DNA of 64,000 nucleotides from Laburnicola sp. R22_1 (lineage: Eukaryota; Ascomycota; Dothideomycetes; Pleosporales; Didymosphaeriaceae), in NCBI GenBank assembly GCA_014281115.1, contig JACONQ010000005.1:434001-498000 (forward strand). Reading direction: 5' to 3'. The notes under the pieces are model-generated. The model was given only the letters and a program-made list of their open reading frames with translations, did not search any database and was not told the origin of the DNA. How positions within the stretch are numbered: position 1 is the stretch's first letter; every line of letters starts with the position of its first letter. A program made the translations under genes and the position numbers. Positions 27,301 to 39,769 of this stretch are shown here, one piece after another.

Positions 27301-28000
27301 AGTCTTTTATAATTATAAGTAGGACAATTAGGCCCCATTGCTATTAGAGGCAAAGTACTCGTATAATAATAGCGTACACAGCTCTATAGAGAAGTCGCCT
27401 TTTTAGGCCGTGTACAGATACGATCTGCCAACCACTAGCGTGGCTAAAGAACTCTAATTAAGGGGTAACGTACCTTAGGCTATTACTAACATAACTAAAA
27501 TGGCCTAGATAAGGGCTATTATATAAGAAACTATAATAAAAGTCTAGACTTATTAGGCAAAGGTATACAACTCTAAGCACAAACTAGTAAAGTTTACTAT
27601 AGAAGATATAGTCTACCTTAATACATAGAACCTAGCCTTATTAAGGCCAAAAAAGAAGCTAGACTATAAGTACTAGGGTCCCTATAAAGTTCTACACTAA
27701 GTAGAGAATTAGGCATATAAACTAAGCCTACCTAAGGACTTCTAAATCCACCTAGTATTCTACGTATATCTACTAGAGTAATTAATCCCAGAGAGACTTA
27801 TATAGCGGGAGCAAAGTCCCCCTAAGGTTATGGTACTATAAATAGGTCTAGACATATACCTAGTTAAATAAATTAAGGATAAAATAAGAGAGAATAGTAA
27901 GTGGCTATATAAAGTAAAGTAAAAAGGGTATAGTAATAAAGAAAACTAATAATTGCTAGTAAAAGACATTTCTAAAATAGTAATAAAGGCTTTCTTTAAG
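24400..28000 (+). pseudogene. Inner Gypsy pol (PR-RT-RH-IN-chromodomain), inactivated
   Basis: Readable landmarks: protease ALVDCSAKA with active-site Asp near 24,499; reverse transcriptase IDYYKLNAVT from 25,201, MPFRLTN near 25,408 and YLDNILIY at about 25,495 (the family has Asp-Asp); RNase H with HDRELL near 26,110 and EAFKHWRHYLEG-like sequence; integrase with DRGSLF near 27,157 and TAFHP..N.QT; then VK*KGYSN near 27,910, a chromodomain remnant. Stops are numerous (many TAG), so it is dead. A chromodomain tail is typical of Gypsy elements that target heterochromatin. Confidence 0.85.
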
Positions 28001-29999
28001 CGTATAGGCTTTACGGAGGACGTAAACCTATTAGAGGTAAAAATAGGCACTAAAAGAGGCCCATAGGCCACGCAGAGGCTAGGGTCGCCCTCTAAAATAA
28101 GGAGTAGAGATAATCCTAGAAAGGCCTAGATTAGCCTAGACTAGCCCTAGTAGGTAGATAGGCAAGCAATAGTACGCAATTACAAACTCTAAGAAGTAAT
28201 AGTGTTATAAAATAGGCAAAAACATTATTATAAATATATAATATAAAGGATTATAAGAGCAAAGTATAGAAAAGCTTCTCTACTAAGAATCTAAACTAAT
28301 TAGCGTCTAAGATTTATAAACTAGGGAGCCGACTACAAATAAGCCTAATTAAGGCTAAACTAGGCCGAAGCTACCTCTCTAGACCTATAAACAAGGCTAA
28401 ACAAGGCTCTTAGCCCCTCCTAAAAGCCAAAGGGAGGTAGCAAACGCTAAAAGGGGGGTATCTCAGACTAGAAAAACGCTAGAAAGGGCCAAACAGGCCT
28501 AGAAAGCCTAAGGATTCTAATCCCAGGTGCGCACCTGCTGCCACAACAACTCGAAATCTCTCTTCGCACGCTCTGAAGCCTTGGAACCTGGCCGCACCCT
28601 CTTAACTAGGAAGTCTAATGCGTCCTTAAGCGCACTTAAGCGAGTCTAATATTAGTTAGCCTAGATTACCCTAAATAGGGCTTAGAAAGTTTAGATTACC
28701 TTAATAGTAAAGAGATTAGCATTGCCTACTACCTTACCTATACCTCTAGCCTGCTTACGTGGGGTATCCGTAAGACCGCCCATATTATTATCTGCTAAAC
28801 GCTTCTAATTCTTCTTAGCCTTAGCCTTCTTCTTCTTAGTAAGTCTAAGGGGAAGGAAGCTATTAGTAGGAAAGTTAGCCTAGCTAGAGTGCAGCAGAGT
28901 GTCCTTATTACTAGCGTACTTGCCCTTAGTACGGCTACCCTAAAATTAGCCTTAAAAGGCCTTAATAGGCCTAGATAGGAGAAACTTATATTTAGATATT
29001 CTTAAAGACCTTTCGCAACTAGATAGAAGCCTCCTTAAGAGGAGGTAAGATAGGCTAGAAGGCCTTAAAACTCTTAGGAACCTTAGAAATCTTCTTTAAC
29101 ACTCTTACGTTTAATTTGGCCTTAGTAAGACAAAGGCTGCTAGGATTTAGAAGAATAAGCTTTATAGCGGCCTAGAGCTTAGAGATAAGACGCTAGGGAA
29201 CCTAAACACGTTAGAGGACCCTTAAGAATTCTAGAGAGGCCTAGATATGCCTAAATTGGCCCTACTTACCTAAAAACAGTCCTAACTGGCGTTAGCGCGC
29301 TTAACGCACTTAAGTATAAGATTATTCTGGCTAGAGTTAATAACGCCATTTAAAATATAGGTCTTATAGTTCTATAGAGCTCTATAGTCCTCTTAAAAAA
29401 ACTAGTAAGGATAAGCTTTCTTAACTTTGTTATTATAGAGCTTATCTACTAGACTCTAGAGGCAGATTATATAGGGGTTTGTTATAATAAGTATATTATT
29501 CTAGGCTATTTTCTTTAACTACTGCAAAGTACTAGACATCTTAATAAGAGTAAGATAGGGCTAGATAGGCCTAGATCGGGCTTAACTAGGGCCGAGACTA
29601 TTTTAAGAAGGTTAAATAGGTTAAAAAAAGGATTAGGTAATATTAAAGCGGACTGTTAAGCGTTGTTAGCTCTAGACAAGCCTAGATAGGTATAGGGAGA
29701 CTCTCTGCAGGCCTAAGAAAACCCTAAATTAGGGGTGTTTTGGCCTAAAAGGAGCCTAGATTACTCTAGATTACTCTTATTAGAGCCTGCTAGGAGCACC
29801 TATCCTAGAGGGTACTTACGCTAGAATAAGTAGCAATATAGAAAGAGTGAAGAAAAGAGGTAATAAAGTAGTAGGGCTAAGGGTAAACTTATAAAGGTAC
29901 GCTAGTCCAAAATAGGCTAGTTAAACGAGCTTAGCTAGCCTATTTAGGAAAATTTCTCTAGCGACCTTAGGGTTAAGGTCCTTTAAAGAAAGGAAGCTT
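28001..29999. other. 3' untranslated part of inner Gypsy
   Basis: About 2 kb lie between the chromodomain remnant and the 3' LTR. No coding frame is recognisable. At 28,525-28,615 a patch keeps normal base composition with many CA/TG dinucleotides. A purine-rich aaagaaaggaagc run just before 30,000 is a candidate polypurine tract. Confidence 0.55.
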
Positions 30000-30179
30000 T
30001 ATTATAACGCGTCCCCTGTGGCAGCATAACCCCCTAGTTACCTAGACTAGCCTAGATTAGCCTTGGCTAGGTTAGAGTTCTCTTCTTAGGCCTTATAGCC
30101 TTTAGACCTACTTTTCTTTTTTTAAGGGATTGTCTTAGTAGTAAATTAATAGATTAAGTATTATACCCATAATCTTATA
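30000..30179 (+). repeat. 3' LTR of inner Gypsy
   Basis: It starts tattataacgcgtcccctgt and ends taatcttata; the 5' copy ends caatcttaca. The next five bases are ttagc, the target duplication. Confidence 0.9.
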
Positions 30180-30184
30180 TTAGC

Positions 30185-32250
30185 CTAACAAGCTTATCTA
30201 TAGTTAAGTTATTTTATTATTATAAAGTACTTTAAGGCTTTGTAATTAGAAAATATCTCTATAGGATTCGCAGTACTAGCTAATTTAGGTCTCTATTCTT
30301 TAAAGGCGCGAATAATTGCTATTAACTCCTTATTATAGATAGGATAGTTAATTTCTATAGGCTTTATCTTTATTAAGAAGAAGGCGACGAGCCGCAATAT
30401 ACTATTGGGTTAATATTACAATAGTATACTAGTAATAACCTAGTCAGACGCGTCTATCTTAATAATTAAGTATAACTCTAAGTTAAAATACGTAAGTATT
30501 AGCGCGTTAATAAAGACTCTCTTAAGGGCTATAAAAGCTGTTTTAGTAGTTTTAGTAAGGTTAATTTTGCCTACTACCCCCTTTATTAGCTTAATTAATA
30601 GGTCGACTAGCATTAAGAAATAGAGTATAAATTGCTAATAAAAGTTAGCGAATCTAATAAAGGCTTATATATCCTTTATAGTTCGGGAATTAATTAACTC
30701 TAATATAGTATTAATTTTTTTCAAATCTATTGCTAGTCCTTTTATTAATAGGATTATTTCTAGGTACTTAATTTTTTTAACTAAAAACTCGCACTTATAA
30801 ATATCTAAAAATAGACTAGTATCTTTAAGTGCGTTAAGGACTATAAAGCCATGCCTCTTATAGTCCTCTTTATTTTTGCTATATATAAGGACGTTATCTA
30901 AGTAAGCTAAGTAATAGTTGTCTAAATATTCTCTAAGGACGTGATTAATATACTATTAAAAGATACCTAGTGTATTATATAACCTAAAGGGCATAATAAT
31001 GTATTTAAATAATCTAAAGCATATTAGAAACGCTATTTTATATTAATTATCCTTCTTAATAAGGATCTTGTTAAACGCAGCAATAATATTAAATTTTAAG
31101 AAGATTCTTACCTTGTTAACTCGTGCCAAAGTCTCTTTAATTTTAGGCAGCGCATTGCGATTTTTAATTATAATCTTATTAAGTTTATAGTAATTAATAT
31201 AGATTTGCAAACCTTCTCTAGGCTTTCTTACTACTAGCAGTAGAGCAGTATAAGGTAAATTACTTTCTTAAATATAACTCTTATAAAGCTTCTCTTATAT
31301 ATAAGCTTTAATAGTTTCTATTTTCTTTTAAGATAACCTAAAAGCGCGCTAGAACGTTAGCTTTACGCCTTCTTTAAGCAGTATCTCGTAATATAAGCCC
31401 TTATAGAGCGAAGGCATATTCTTAGCTAACTTAGGATCCTATAGGTTAATAATTAAGTGGTAGGCCTTTGGGATTAATTTCTTTAACTTCTCTACTAAGG
31501 GCGGTGCCTTATCTAGTTTGTTATAAAACTTCTTAAAGTTCTTATATAAGGCGGCAGCGACGTCTATAAAGAAGGCCATTATTGCCAGGTATTTGTCTAA
31601 CTTCTTAGAGTGCTCTTTATATTTGTCCCAATCCTTAGAATAGATCTAAGTAATAGAGTTAGAGTTATATCGCGTAAACGCTATTACTACTTTAGTAGAG
31701 ATTAGCATAATCTCTACGTTATTTTTTATTTTTACTATAGGTTAGGTTGTTTTAGCGTAGCTTTTACTATAATAATTACAAGTAACCTTAACTAATAGGT
31801 TACTATATAAATAGTTATAGTGGTAGTAATTAGACTTAAATATTATAAATTGTTCTAACTGCTTTATAGTGGGGTTATGGGTCTTAAGCCACAGTTAACT
31901 AATAATAAGATTAAAACTAATAATGTCTATAACCTAGAACTAGTCCTCGCTGCTATGGCCTCTAATATTAATTCTTACCTTAGCCATATCGCTTATAGAG
32001 CCAACAATCTTTCTATCCGCTAACTTAAGTAATATAGGGCTCTTAGTAAAGACTATTATTAGTTTATGCTATTGCGCAAAGGCTGCGCTTACTATTTGCC
32101 TAGTATATTTACTATTAGGAAGTAGTGTGGCTTTAATAGGAGCCTTCTAGGGTAGGATAATATTATATCTCGCCTTTATTTATAAGCTATGTGACGGTTA
32201 ATCTAGAGGCTTAGGTTTTAGTAAATAGTCTATTATGTTAACCGCGGCGA
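30185..32250 (-). pseudogene. Outer Gypsy pol, protease-RT-RNase H side
   Basis: The reverse complement of about 30,880-31,020 reads VMPF.LYNT, F..YINHVLREYLDNYYLAYLDNVLIYS: the RT catalytic region of Ty3/Gypsy, with YLDN where the family has YLDD. Upstream in the coding direction (31,100-31,350) RT palm sequence continues. Frames are broken. It joins the integrase part at 22,729 once the inner Gypsy is removed. Confidence 0.8.
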
Positions 32251-34613
32251 ATATAACTATCTCTTCTAGTCTATAAGTGTTCTTATATAACTTACTTAAT
32301 AATGCGAGCAACAATTATACGCTTAGTTAACTTACCGGCGTATTAGAGCGGCACCTCTTAAGGGTGGCAGCAACCTTCTTATGCGCTAGTAAGGGTTCTT
32401 AAAGGCGATTATCTATAGAAACTATTTTTTTCCCAAGCCCGCGTTAGTTAGGTTCGCAAGTTTAAGATTAATAAGGTTCGCAATACTAAGGAGCTTGCGG
32501 CAAAAAGGTAACTTTGTCTAACTCTTATAAGGAGCATTTGCGTTCTTAGGGTTATATCCTAGCTTTAGATAGTAGGCGCACTATCCCTTTTTAACAATAA
32601 AATAAAATTTGTTAGTGGCTTACTAGTACTTATCTTTGCTATGTTTTTTATTAATATTAGCTTCTCTACTACTACTGTTACTATAAGAGTAGTTGTTAGA
32701 GTTCTTCTAGCTATCCTTATCTTTGTCTTTGCTAGTGGCCTTATTGTCTCTACCTCTACTACTAAAGACGGCGGCTATGCTTATCTTAACTACTTAAAGA
32801 CAATTTATAAAGTTAGCCCAATTCTTATTATCTTGGGCGCTATAGAAAGCGGGGCCTTAAAACCGCGAATTGAGGTTTATTAGAGCTTGAAACTTCTTAG
32901 ATATTAGATCTAGTTTGGCGCGGAACGCAACATTATCAAATTGGCTTAACCACTAACCTAAAGTCTTCTTATTACCTTATTTAACTATGCTGTTTGCTAG
33001 CTTAGATATTGCGTTGCCTTATTTATTAATAATACTAAACGACTCCTCTAAGTTGTTGTACAACTACTGGCACGTCTTGTACTTATTGTCTAAGTTTAGT
33101 AGTAACTAATTCTTAATAGCTTAATAAGCTATCTTGTCTGTGTGCTTATAGAGATATTTAATTTTTGTCTATTTATTAGTGAACTAGTTAAAGGAGCAAT
33201 TAAACTTAGTTTCCGCTAATATAATCTATTTCTTTAGGTTCTTTATATCTTTACTACTAAATATCTTAATATTAGGGTATTAAGGGTCGGAGCGACGCGT
33301 TGTAGTACTAGTCTTGCTAACTATAGAGGCGAGAGTATCCTAGCGGGCACGTTAAGGGTTGCGTTTACCTTTACTATTAGAACTACTATTGTTGCTACTA
33401 TTATTATCTTTATTATTAGAGGTGTTAAGGTTAGTAGCCTGCTGCTTATAGGGCTTTATCTTCTTCTTACGCTAGTCCTTTTAACCTACTTACGCAAGAA
33501 GCTTCTAGTTAAGGGCCTTAGTAGTATTAGCGTGGTAGATGGCCTTATTATATTGTTAGCGCGCAGTGTTATAGTCCTTATAGAGGCGCGCGACTGTAGC
33601 TTTAGTCTTATCTAACTAGGCATTCTTATCTTATAACTTGTGGCTAAGTTTGCGAATAGCCTGGCTTTTTATCTTAAGTAATTATTGTGACTTATTAAGC
33701 GCAGCTTTGGATAGACTTAATTGTTCTGCTACTATCGCTAAGTCTAATTATAATAATAGATCTTGCTATAGATACTTAATAATAGCGTTAAACTATTTCT
33801 ATAAATAAAGTGGAATCTTAGTAGAAAGGTTCTTAATTATAGCGACCTTATAAATAAGGGTGTTCTTATAAGATATCCTATTGCCATAGATATTATAAAA
33901 TAGGATAAGTACCTCTTTAATAGTATTCTTACCTTTCTTATCTATAACTACCTATATAACGTTATCTATAACCTTCTTATAGTACGCCTATAAGATGTGG
34001 CGAGTAGTGGCAAAGTTATACTTATTGCCTACTATAGTCTATTTCTACAACTTTTGCACGCGATGGCGGGGTTACTAGTTATCTTATTTCTTTGCTTTTT
34101 TTAACTTATAACCTTCCTCTATAGAGGCTAGCTTTAACTTGCTGCTACTACGAGGCAGGCCGCCCAAAGTAAAGGATATCTTTATTAGGTTTAGTAGTAA
34201 GCTTATTAGCGTGCGCAAGGTATAGCGACCACTAAGAGATTTACTACTAAGAGATCTAAAAAAATCTACGTATAGACTTTACTAGTGCTATATAGGGAGT
34301 ATTATTAAGGTTACTATTATCCTTCTTATTATTACTATTAAATAAGTAATTGCGCGTAGGTTAAGTGCCGTTATTTATAATAGTTAATATAAATGCTTAC
34401 TACTAACTAGAGTTCTAAGTTATAAAGACTCTCGCAGCCTTAGGCTTACTAGTATTCTTGCAGCTAGAATCTTCTCTACTAAGCTATACTATTGTTCTAG
34501 ATCTATATATTAATTAAATAAGTAAGGTGAGTCTTATGCACTAATCTCTATAGGCTTATTGGCTTGCCTAGTCTCCTGTGCTAAGGGGACTCTAAAGATT
34601 AATACGTAGATTG
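32251..34613 (-). pseudogene. Outer Gypsy gag and leader region
   Basis: By position between the RT and the 5' LTR (34614-34808) this should hold gag. The minus strand shows long stop-broken stretches rich in charged residues, and many leu/asn runs arise from AT bias. I could not identify a zinc knuckle with confidence. A plus-strand open stretch at 32641-32883 is antisense to this and is not taken as a gene. Confidence 0.5.
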
Positions 34614-34808
34614 TGTCAGGGAGCTTAGGTGACTAATAATTAAAAAAGTTAATATTAACAGAATCTACGTATAGGTGCTAGCCAAAGGTGCTGGCTAAGC
34701 TTAAAAGGTGCGCGAGGCGCGCTAAGAACACGCTAGTATCTAATTAGGACTAGGGCTAGGGAAACCTCGGTAGTTAGTGTAAGGTAACTCTAATCTAGTT
34801 CTATAACA
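34614..34808 (-). repeat. Right LTR (5' LTR in coding sense) of outer Gypsy
   Basis: It runs from tgtcagggagcttagg to ttctataaca, 195 bp. It shows the empty site of solo LTR 3 (gggaaacctcgg). Confidence 0.88.
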
Positions 34809-35048
34809 CTAGCACATAGTAGTAGTAACATAATATACACAAAATAATAATAATTTTATTATTAATATTTTATATAGTAGTATTATTAATACTAGTTACT
34901 AGTTACTATTATAATTATTATTATTATTATTACTATAAAAAATTATTAAAGAAATTATTAATTATGTAATATAGTGGTTATTTAAATAACTAGCCCGAGA
35001 TTATATAACATTATAGATTAATCCTAGAAAAGAGATATACAACTCTAT

Positions 35049-36166
35049 ATTAGTAAGAAACTTTTTAAGTCTTTTTTTCTACTATACTTTTCTATAGTTA
35101 GCTTGCTAAACACCTTTTTAACCTTTTTTTTAGTTTAAGGTTAAAGTAGATTAAGATAGAAGGTTATTATATACTATATACAGCACCTAATTCTAATTAA
35201 AAACCTTAAACATTTAATAATGCGATAATAGTTTAAACTTTAAACTTACTCGTACCTTACCTATATCCTATAAGCTTCTAACCTATATAAGGTTTACTTA
35301 TAGCGTACACAGCATATCTAGCTTATTACTATTACTATTATTAGTTATTTTTACTTAATAGTGGTAATAGCTAGAAGAATCTTATAAATCTATATAACGC
35401 TCTTACTACACGAGAGCTTATTAATAAAGACTTTATTATTCTCCTTTTATATTCCCTACTAGAGAATTCTAGTACTAATAAGAAGTAATTACGTCTACTA
35501 GAGTAGAAATATAGTGCTACTATCCTTTATAAACTAGACTAGCTGCTAGACTAACTAGTATATAAAAATAGCCTTATAAATAGTTAAGTATACCTATTCC
35601 TTGCGCTAAATAAGTATCTTATAAATAGAATAGAACTCTAGTATAGCTATATTAGCGACAGCAGCGCAAAACTATAGCGTATACTTTGTAGTAATAATAT
35701 TAATATCTAAATAGATAGTAGGGCGTAGAGAGATAGTAGGAGATTTATTAAGGATAATTTTAATATAGTAATAGAGTAATAGTATATTTAGTACGTATTA
35801 TCCTTATTTTACTACTTATAAGAAATATACCTATTAATATAGTAACTTATATTATTTATAACAATTTAGATAGTAGTTTGCAACTTAGAATAGTAGAGGA
35901 AAAATAGATAACTGCAGCGTTGCCGTGCTAAAGTTTTATCCCTTTTCTAAAGTTCCAAGTAGCCTTTTTATAAAAGTTTTGCATATAGGAGCTTTGCGCT
36001 AAGACCGCTAAGCTTACTTAGTAGTTTAAACACGTATTTTTAATTACCTTTTTACGCTCTTTTTAGTTACTAAGTAGGGGGCTCTGCTTTTTTTATTATA
36101 TTATTTAAGATGAAAGCCTTTATCGTTCTACCCCTAGGTAGATAATTTAACAACACATACTTTTCT
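35049..36166. repeat. Repeat S, copy 2
   Basis: The region from about 35,098 matches 17,249-17,850, and 36,000-36,166 matches the S tail (actaagtagggggctctgc). About 300 bp between (35,700-36,000) have no clear counterpart in copy 1. No ORF or TIR was found. Confidence 0.65.
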
Positions 36167-36426
36167 ATAAATAGTTAAATATTCTTTCTTAAACCTACTA
36201 CCTATTATGCTATAATAACTACTAAGAGTTCTAATACTTATTATTCTAATTATTAAATTTAGTTTGCCTACGTTGCTATTACTATAGCTATGTTTATAGT
36301 TAGTTTACTAGCGCTACTACTAGTAGGTGTTGCTATTAAGCTACTATTTAATAATGCTTAGTTGCTTACTAGTGTTGTTATAGTATATTAACTATTTTCT
36401 TAAAACCTATTAGGTAGTTAAAATAT

Positions 36427-36609
36427 TGTTAAAGGAAAACAAGTTAGAATCTTAGATTTAGTGAACGAATTAGATAAGATTACTTTATAAGAAAGAAAGC
36501 TAAAGGGCTAGACTATATATATGCTTATAGAAAAGAAGTAGGGCTAAAATATTATTACTTATATAATTATAAGTATATAATTGCACCTAGTTAGAGCCTT
36601 ATTTCTATA
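36427..36609. repeat. Copia LTR-like segment, 183 bp
   Basis: It matches 44896-45078 and 16182-16364 over its full length, including cacctagttagagcc near the end. It is either the far LTR of Copia B or a solo LTR. I could not find a target duplication that decides between these. Confidence 0.55.
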
Positions 36610-38017
36610 ACATACCTTTTAGGTAGGCTGCGTAAGCAGCGTGCCTACTTACGTAATAAGGCTTAAAATAATCCTACCTCTAATTAGCTTATAAATTAAG
36701 TACCTAGCTAAGCAACTAATTAATTACTATAGTGTAATTTAATCGTTTGTAGTTATATAATCCTATAATAGCCCTTTATGAATAATAAAACTCTACTTAT
36801 CTACTCTCTATGTCTTTACTTAGTTCCTCTAGTTAAGTTTTCCATAGAAGTAAGTTAATTGTCCCTATTTTCTATTTCTTACTTTAATAATTATAAACTA
36901 CTAATTAGCAAATATAGAATATACTAATTAACGCGTTTATAAAGTTTTAAGCAAAGCTTATTTAAGAAAAGTATAAATAGGAGGCTAAAGAGATATAAGA
37001 TTAGGTTAATTAACTTATAACGCGCCGCTCTATTTGCCTATTACATAAGGCTTCTAGTAAGGTTACTTCTAATCTTCTAAAGAAGAGAATATATATAAAA
37101 AAGGCAAAAATCTAGAAGCGTAATTAATTCTAATTATCTAAGCATTCTAAGCCTATTAAAGACCCTTCCTAATCTTGTAAGAAGTTTCTATAGTTAAAGA
37201 ATACTAATTAAAATCCCCTTAAAGCTACTCCTTTAAGTGGCTCTAAGTCTAATAACAAGCCTAAAACTCCTAAAAATAAGAAGATTAAGAAAGATAATCT
37301 TAGCTTAGTCTCTAATTAATTATATAGCCCTAAGCGTAGATATCTATATATTATATACCTTAGATCTTGTCTTCCTAGTAGCTTAGATAGTAGATATTTT
37401 AAAAATATATCTACTCAATGCTTAAACACCTAATATTATTATTACGCATTTAAATATATATGTAAGCTATTATATAAAAACCTAATTATCTTTAGTACTC
37501 CTTTATTACTAATATTCTTAAGGCCTAAGAAGCTTAAAGATAAGACTTATAAGTTTATTTAGTATTAGGCAAATAAGAATTTAGTATATAATTATATATA
37601 TTTAATTAATTAATTATTAATCTTTATAGTACTAATCTTCTTATATTAATCTTATAAAAAGTTTTAAAGAATACCTAAAAATATATTTAAGTAAAAAAAT
37701 AAAAAAGGTAGTGCTCTATCTCCCGCTCTACTCTTAGATACGGGTAATAATTACTAGTCTTCTTTAGAAGGTTTTAGCGCTACTATCTAGGCTAAGGATA
37801 TCCCTATAGGTCTAATTAATCTTACTTAACTAGATTCTACTAAACAAGCGCTTTTAACTTATACTATAAGTTATCCTATATTAGTACTTAATTATAATTT
37901 ACCTAATTAGAGTCCTTAGTATAGTGCTACTTAGACTAGTCTAGCTATATAATAAGGTTATATAATACTAAATTAGCTAATTAACTAATATTCTAATTAG
38001 CCTAGCCCTAAAGTTAT
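36610..38017. other. Unidentified RIP-mutated sequence, possible plus-strand coding relic
   Basis: This segment has no counterpart elsewhere in the window. On the plus strand around 36,940-37,330 it reads as a Lys/Ser/Pro-rich stop-broken frame, for example KATPLSGSKSNNKPKTPKNK near 37,220, which looks like eroded protein-coding sequence. The family is unknown. It may be part of a longer element continuing at 38,440-39,540. Confidence 0.4.
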
Positions 38018-38440
38018 TAAAGATCTTCGTCGTGTGGAGATTCTAACTAAGGTCGAGTCCGCACTATATACACAGAGGAGTAAAATAGGAGGCACTAAAA
38101 CCTAGTACCTAGCATATAGTAGTAGTAACAAAATATATATAAAATAATAATAATTTTATTATTAACTTTCTATATAGTAGTATTAGCAATAGTAGTTAAT
38201 AGACAGTCTACTATCTAGTATAACTAAGTTATATATTATCTCTTAACTAGTAGACTATTAGAAAGCTATAGTAGACCGCAGAGTCGTAACTACAGGAGTA
38301 GTATAGGCAATAGGACACTTAACTATAGTTTAATTGTCGCGCTCGCAATCTAGCAGCTATAATATAACTATGGTTCGCTGTATGCATAGCGCATAAAGTC
38401 TGCCTACTCTTACAACGTTAGCAACGCCTAGTACACTAGC
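38018..38440 (+). mobile_element. Element R fragment, copy D
   Basis: It starts taaagatcttcgtcgtgt, the R end, and follows the reverse complement of 15,600-16,028 closely, including the cctagtacctagc and tagactattagaaagc stretches. The other end of the element is not found, so this copy is truncated. It lacks the AAT array. Confidence 0.65.
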
Positions 38441-39540
38441 CCTAAAGTTATAATTAATAAGTAATAGTTTATTTAGATCCCTATTAGTAAAAATCTACTT
38501 TACCTGCGCTAGATTACTAAGGCATACTTAGTAAAGAATAAGATTACTTTTATAACTAGTAACTTTTTAAAGTATAATACTTATACTTCTACTATAAGTA
38601 AGCTTTACACTCTCTTAAATAGTGCTTAATCTACCTTACTTAGCCTTATATAGTGTTTCCCCCTAAAGGAGCTTATTATATATATCTTAGACTTAACTAG
38701 TTAGTCTAGTATATTAGCTGCTTAGCTTAAGTAAGAATTAGGAATATTCTTAAGGTAGAAGATTATTAATCTAACTAAGTCTATTACTCTTCTATGGGAA
38801 GAAATCGCTGCTAGTTAAAAGGAGCAGAGTTATTTAGTTAGTTCTAATTATAGTTTCTTGCCTAGCAGCTTCTTAGATATTAATTCTAAATAGCTAGTAG
38901 CTAATTATTAAGGCTTCCAAATAGCGGATACTAGTGCTGCTACTAATAGTCTTTAAAAATAACTTAAGTATTATACTTTATTTAATAATTAGTAACTAGC
39001 TTAAACTTAATTTTCTACTCTAAAGCTATAGAATCTAATAATACTATTTAGATTGTATAGTACAAATTATTAGAATTATAAAAGTTAGCGCGCTTTATTA
39101 CTTAGTAATTAATCTCTTAGCCCTTTTAATTGCTCTGGGACTGCTACTTTCGCTTACTAAAATAGTAGACATAACCCTCAAGCTGCTTATAAGTTCTCTT
39201 ATCTCTACTATAGGAATTTTCCTAATATAGTACTAATTATTCAGACGCTTTAGCTACTAGCTCTAATCTAACTAATGATCTATTTATAAATACTACACTA
39301 TCTATTAAGTAGCCCTAATTGTAGCCTATACATACTAACTCTAACAATAACGCTTATATAGGTTTACTAAAAGGATCTTCTCCTTATTTAATAATAAAGA
39401 AGCTGCTAGATCTAAAGAGCGCTTTTTACTAAAGCTAGACTAATCTAGGCTAGTATAGCCCTAAGCGTTATATAGCTACTTATAATATCTTATTAACTTA
39501 TTAAACTACTAGAATTAGAAACGAGTATAAGCTTCTTTAG
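38441..39540. other. Unidentified RIP-mutated sequence
   Basis: AT-rich, without matches elsewhere in the window. A few stretches near 39,100-39,500 look like degraded coding sequence on the plus strand but stops are frequent. Nothing could be named. Confidence 0.4.
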
Positions 39541-39769
39541 AAGTTATTTAATCTTCTTTTAAAGAAGTAATTGTTTAGATTTTCTTAGATTGCATATAAT
39601 AGGCATTAGTCTGCGTTTGTCAAGTTATATATTAGAATCTTATTTACCTAGGTCTACTAAATAGGTAGCAGCTCTATAGAGCTTAAATTTATAATTAGTT
39701 TATAACTTATGCTTCCTTTATAATAATTTTACTTATATTTTTAAGATTTAGAAGCTCTTTAAAGTAAGC

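Larger units (their letters stand above)
22730..30179 (+). mobile_element. Inner Ty3/Gypsy chromovirus-type retrotransposon, complete structure
   Basis: Two LTRs of 181 and 180 bp (22730-22910 and 30000-30179) bound 7450 bp. The exact target duplication ttagc is at 22725-22729 and 30180-30184. Gag with a zinc knuckle, protease, reverse transcriptase, RNase H, integrase and a chromodomain-like tail follow in order on the plus strand, the Ty3/Gypsy arrangement. It is inserted in the pol gene of the outer Gypsy, so it is younger. It is also RIP-mutated, but several stretches are less eroded than the outer element. Confidence 0.93.
19307..34808 (-). mobile_element. Outer Ty3/Gypsy retrotransposon (minus strand), nested insertions
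   Basis: Two LTRs of 195 bp bound the element: 34614-34808 and 19307-20423 (the latter split by solo LTR 3; 153 + 42 = 195 bp after removing the duplication). Ends are tgtcagg...ctataaca. Flanks ctagt (19302-19306) and ctagc (34809-34813) form a 5-bp duplication with one RIP-type change. Coding direction is minus: reverse transcriptase near 30,880-31,200 and integrase near 21,580-22,100 are readable, separated by the inner Gypsy. Every frame has stops. Confidence 0.85.
19211..35038 (+). mobile_element. Element R, short copy split by the outer Gypsy
   Basis: The two halves are 19211-19306 and 34809-35038, about 326 bp together. They align with the 345-bp copy at 59191-59535. The target duplication is aactctat on each side (19203-19210 and 35041-35048), probably 10 bp allowing one C-to-T change. 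The Gypsy at 19307-34808 inserted into it later. Confidence 0.75.

Noticed and set aside
32641..32883. Plus-strand 80-residue open frame
   Set aside because: It is antisense to the gag side of the outer Gypsy, is Thr/Val/Leu-rich by base bias, and has no start context or neighbours.
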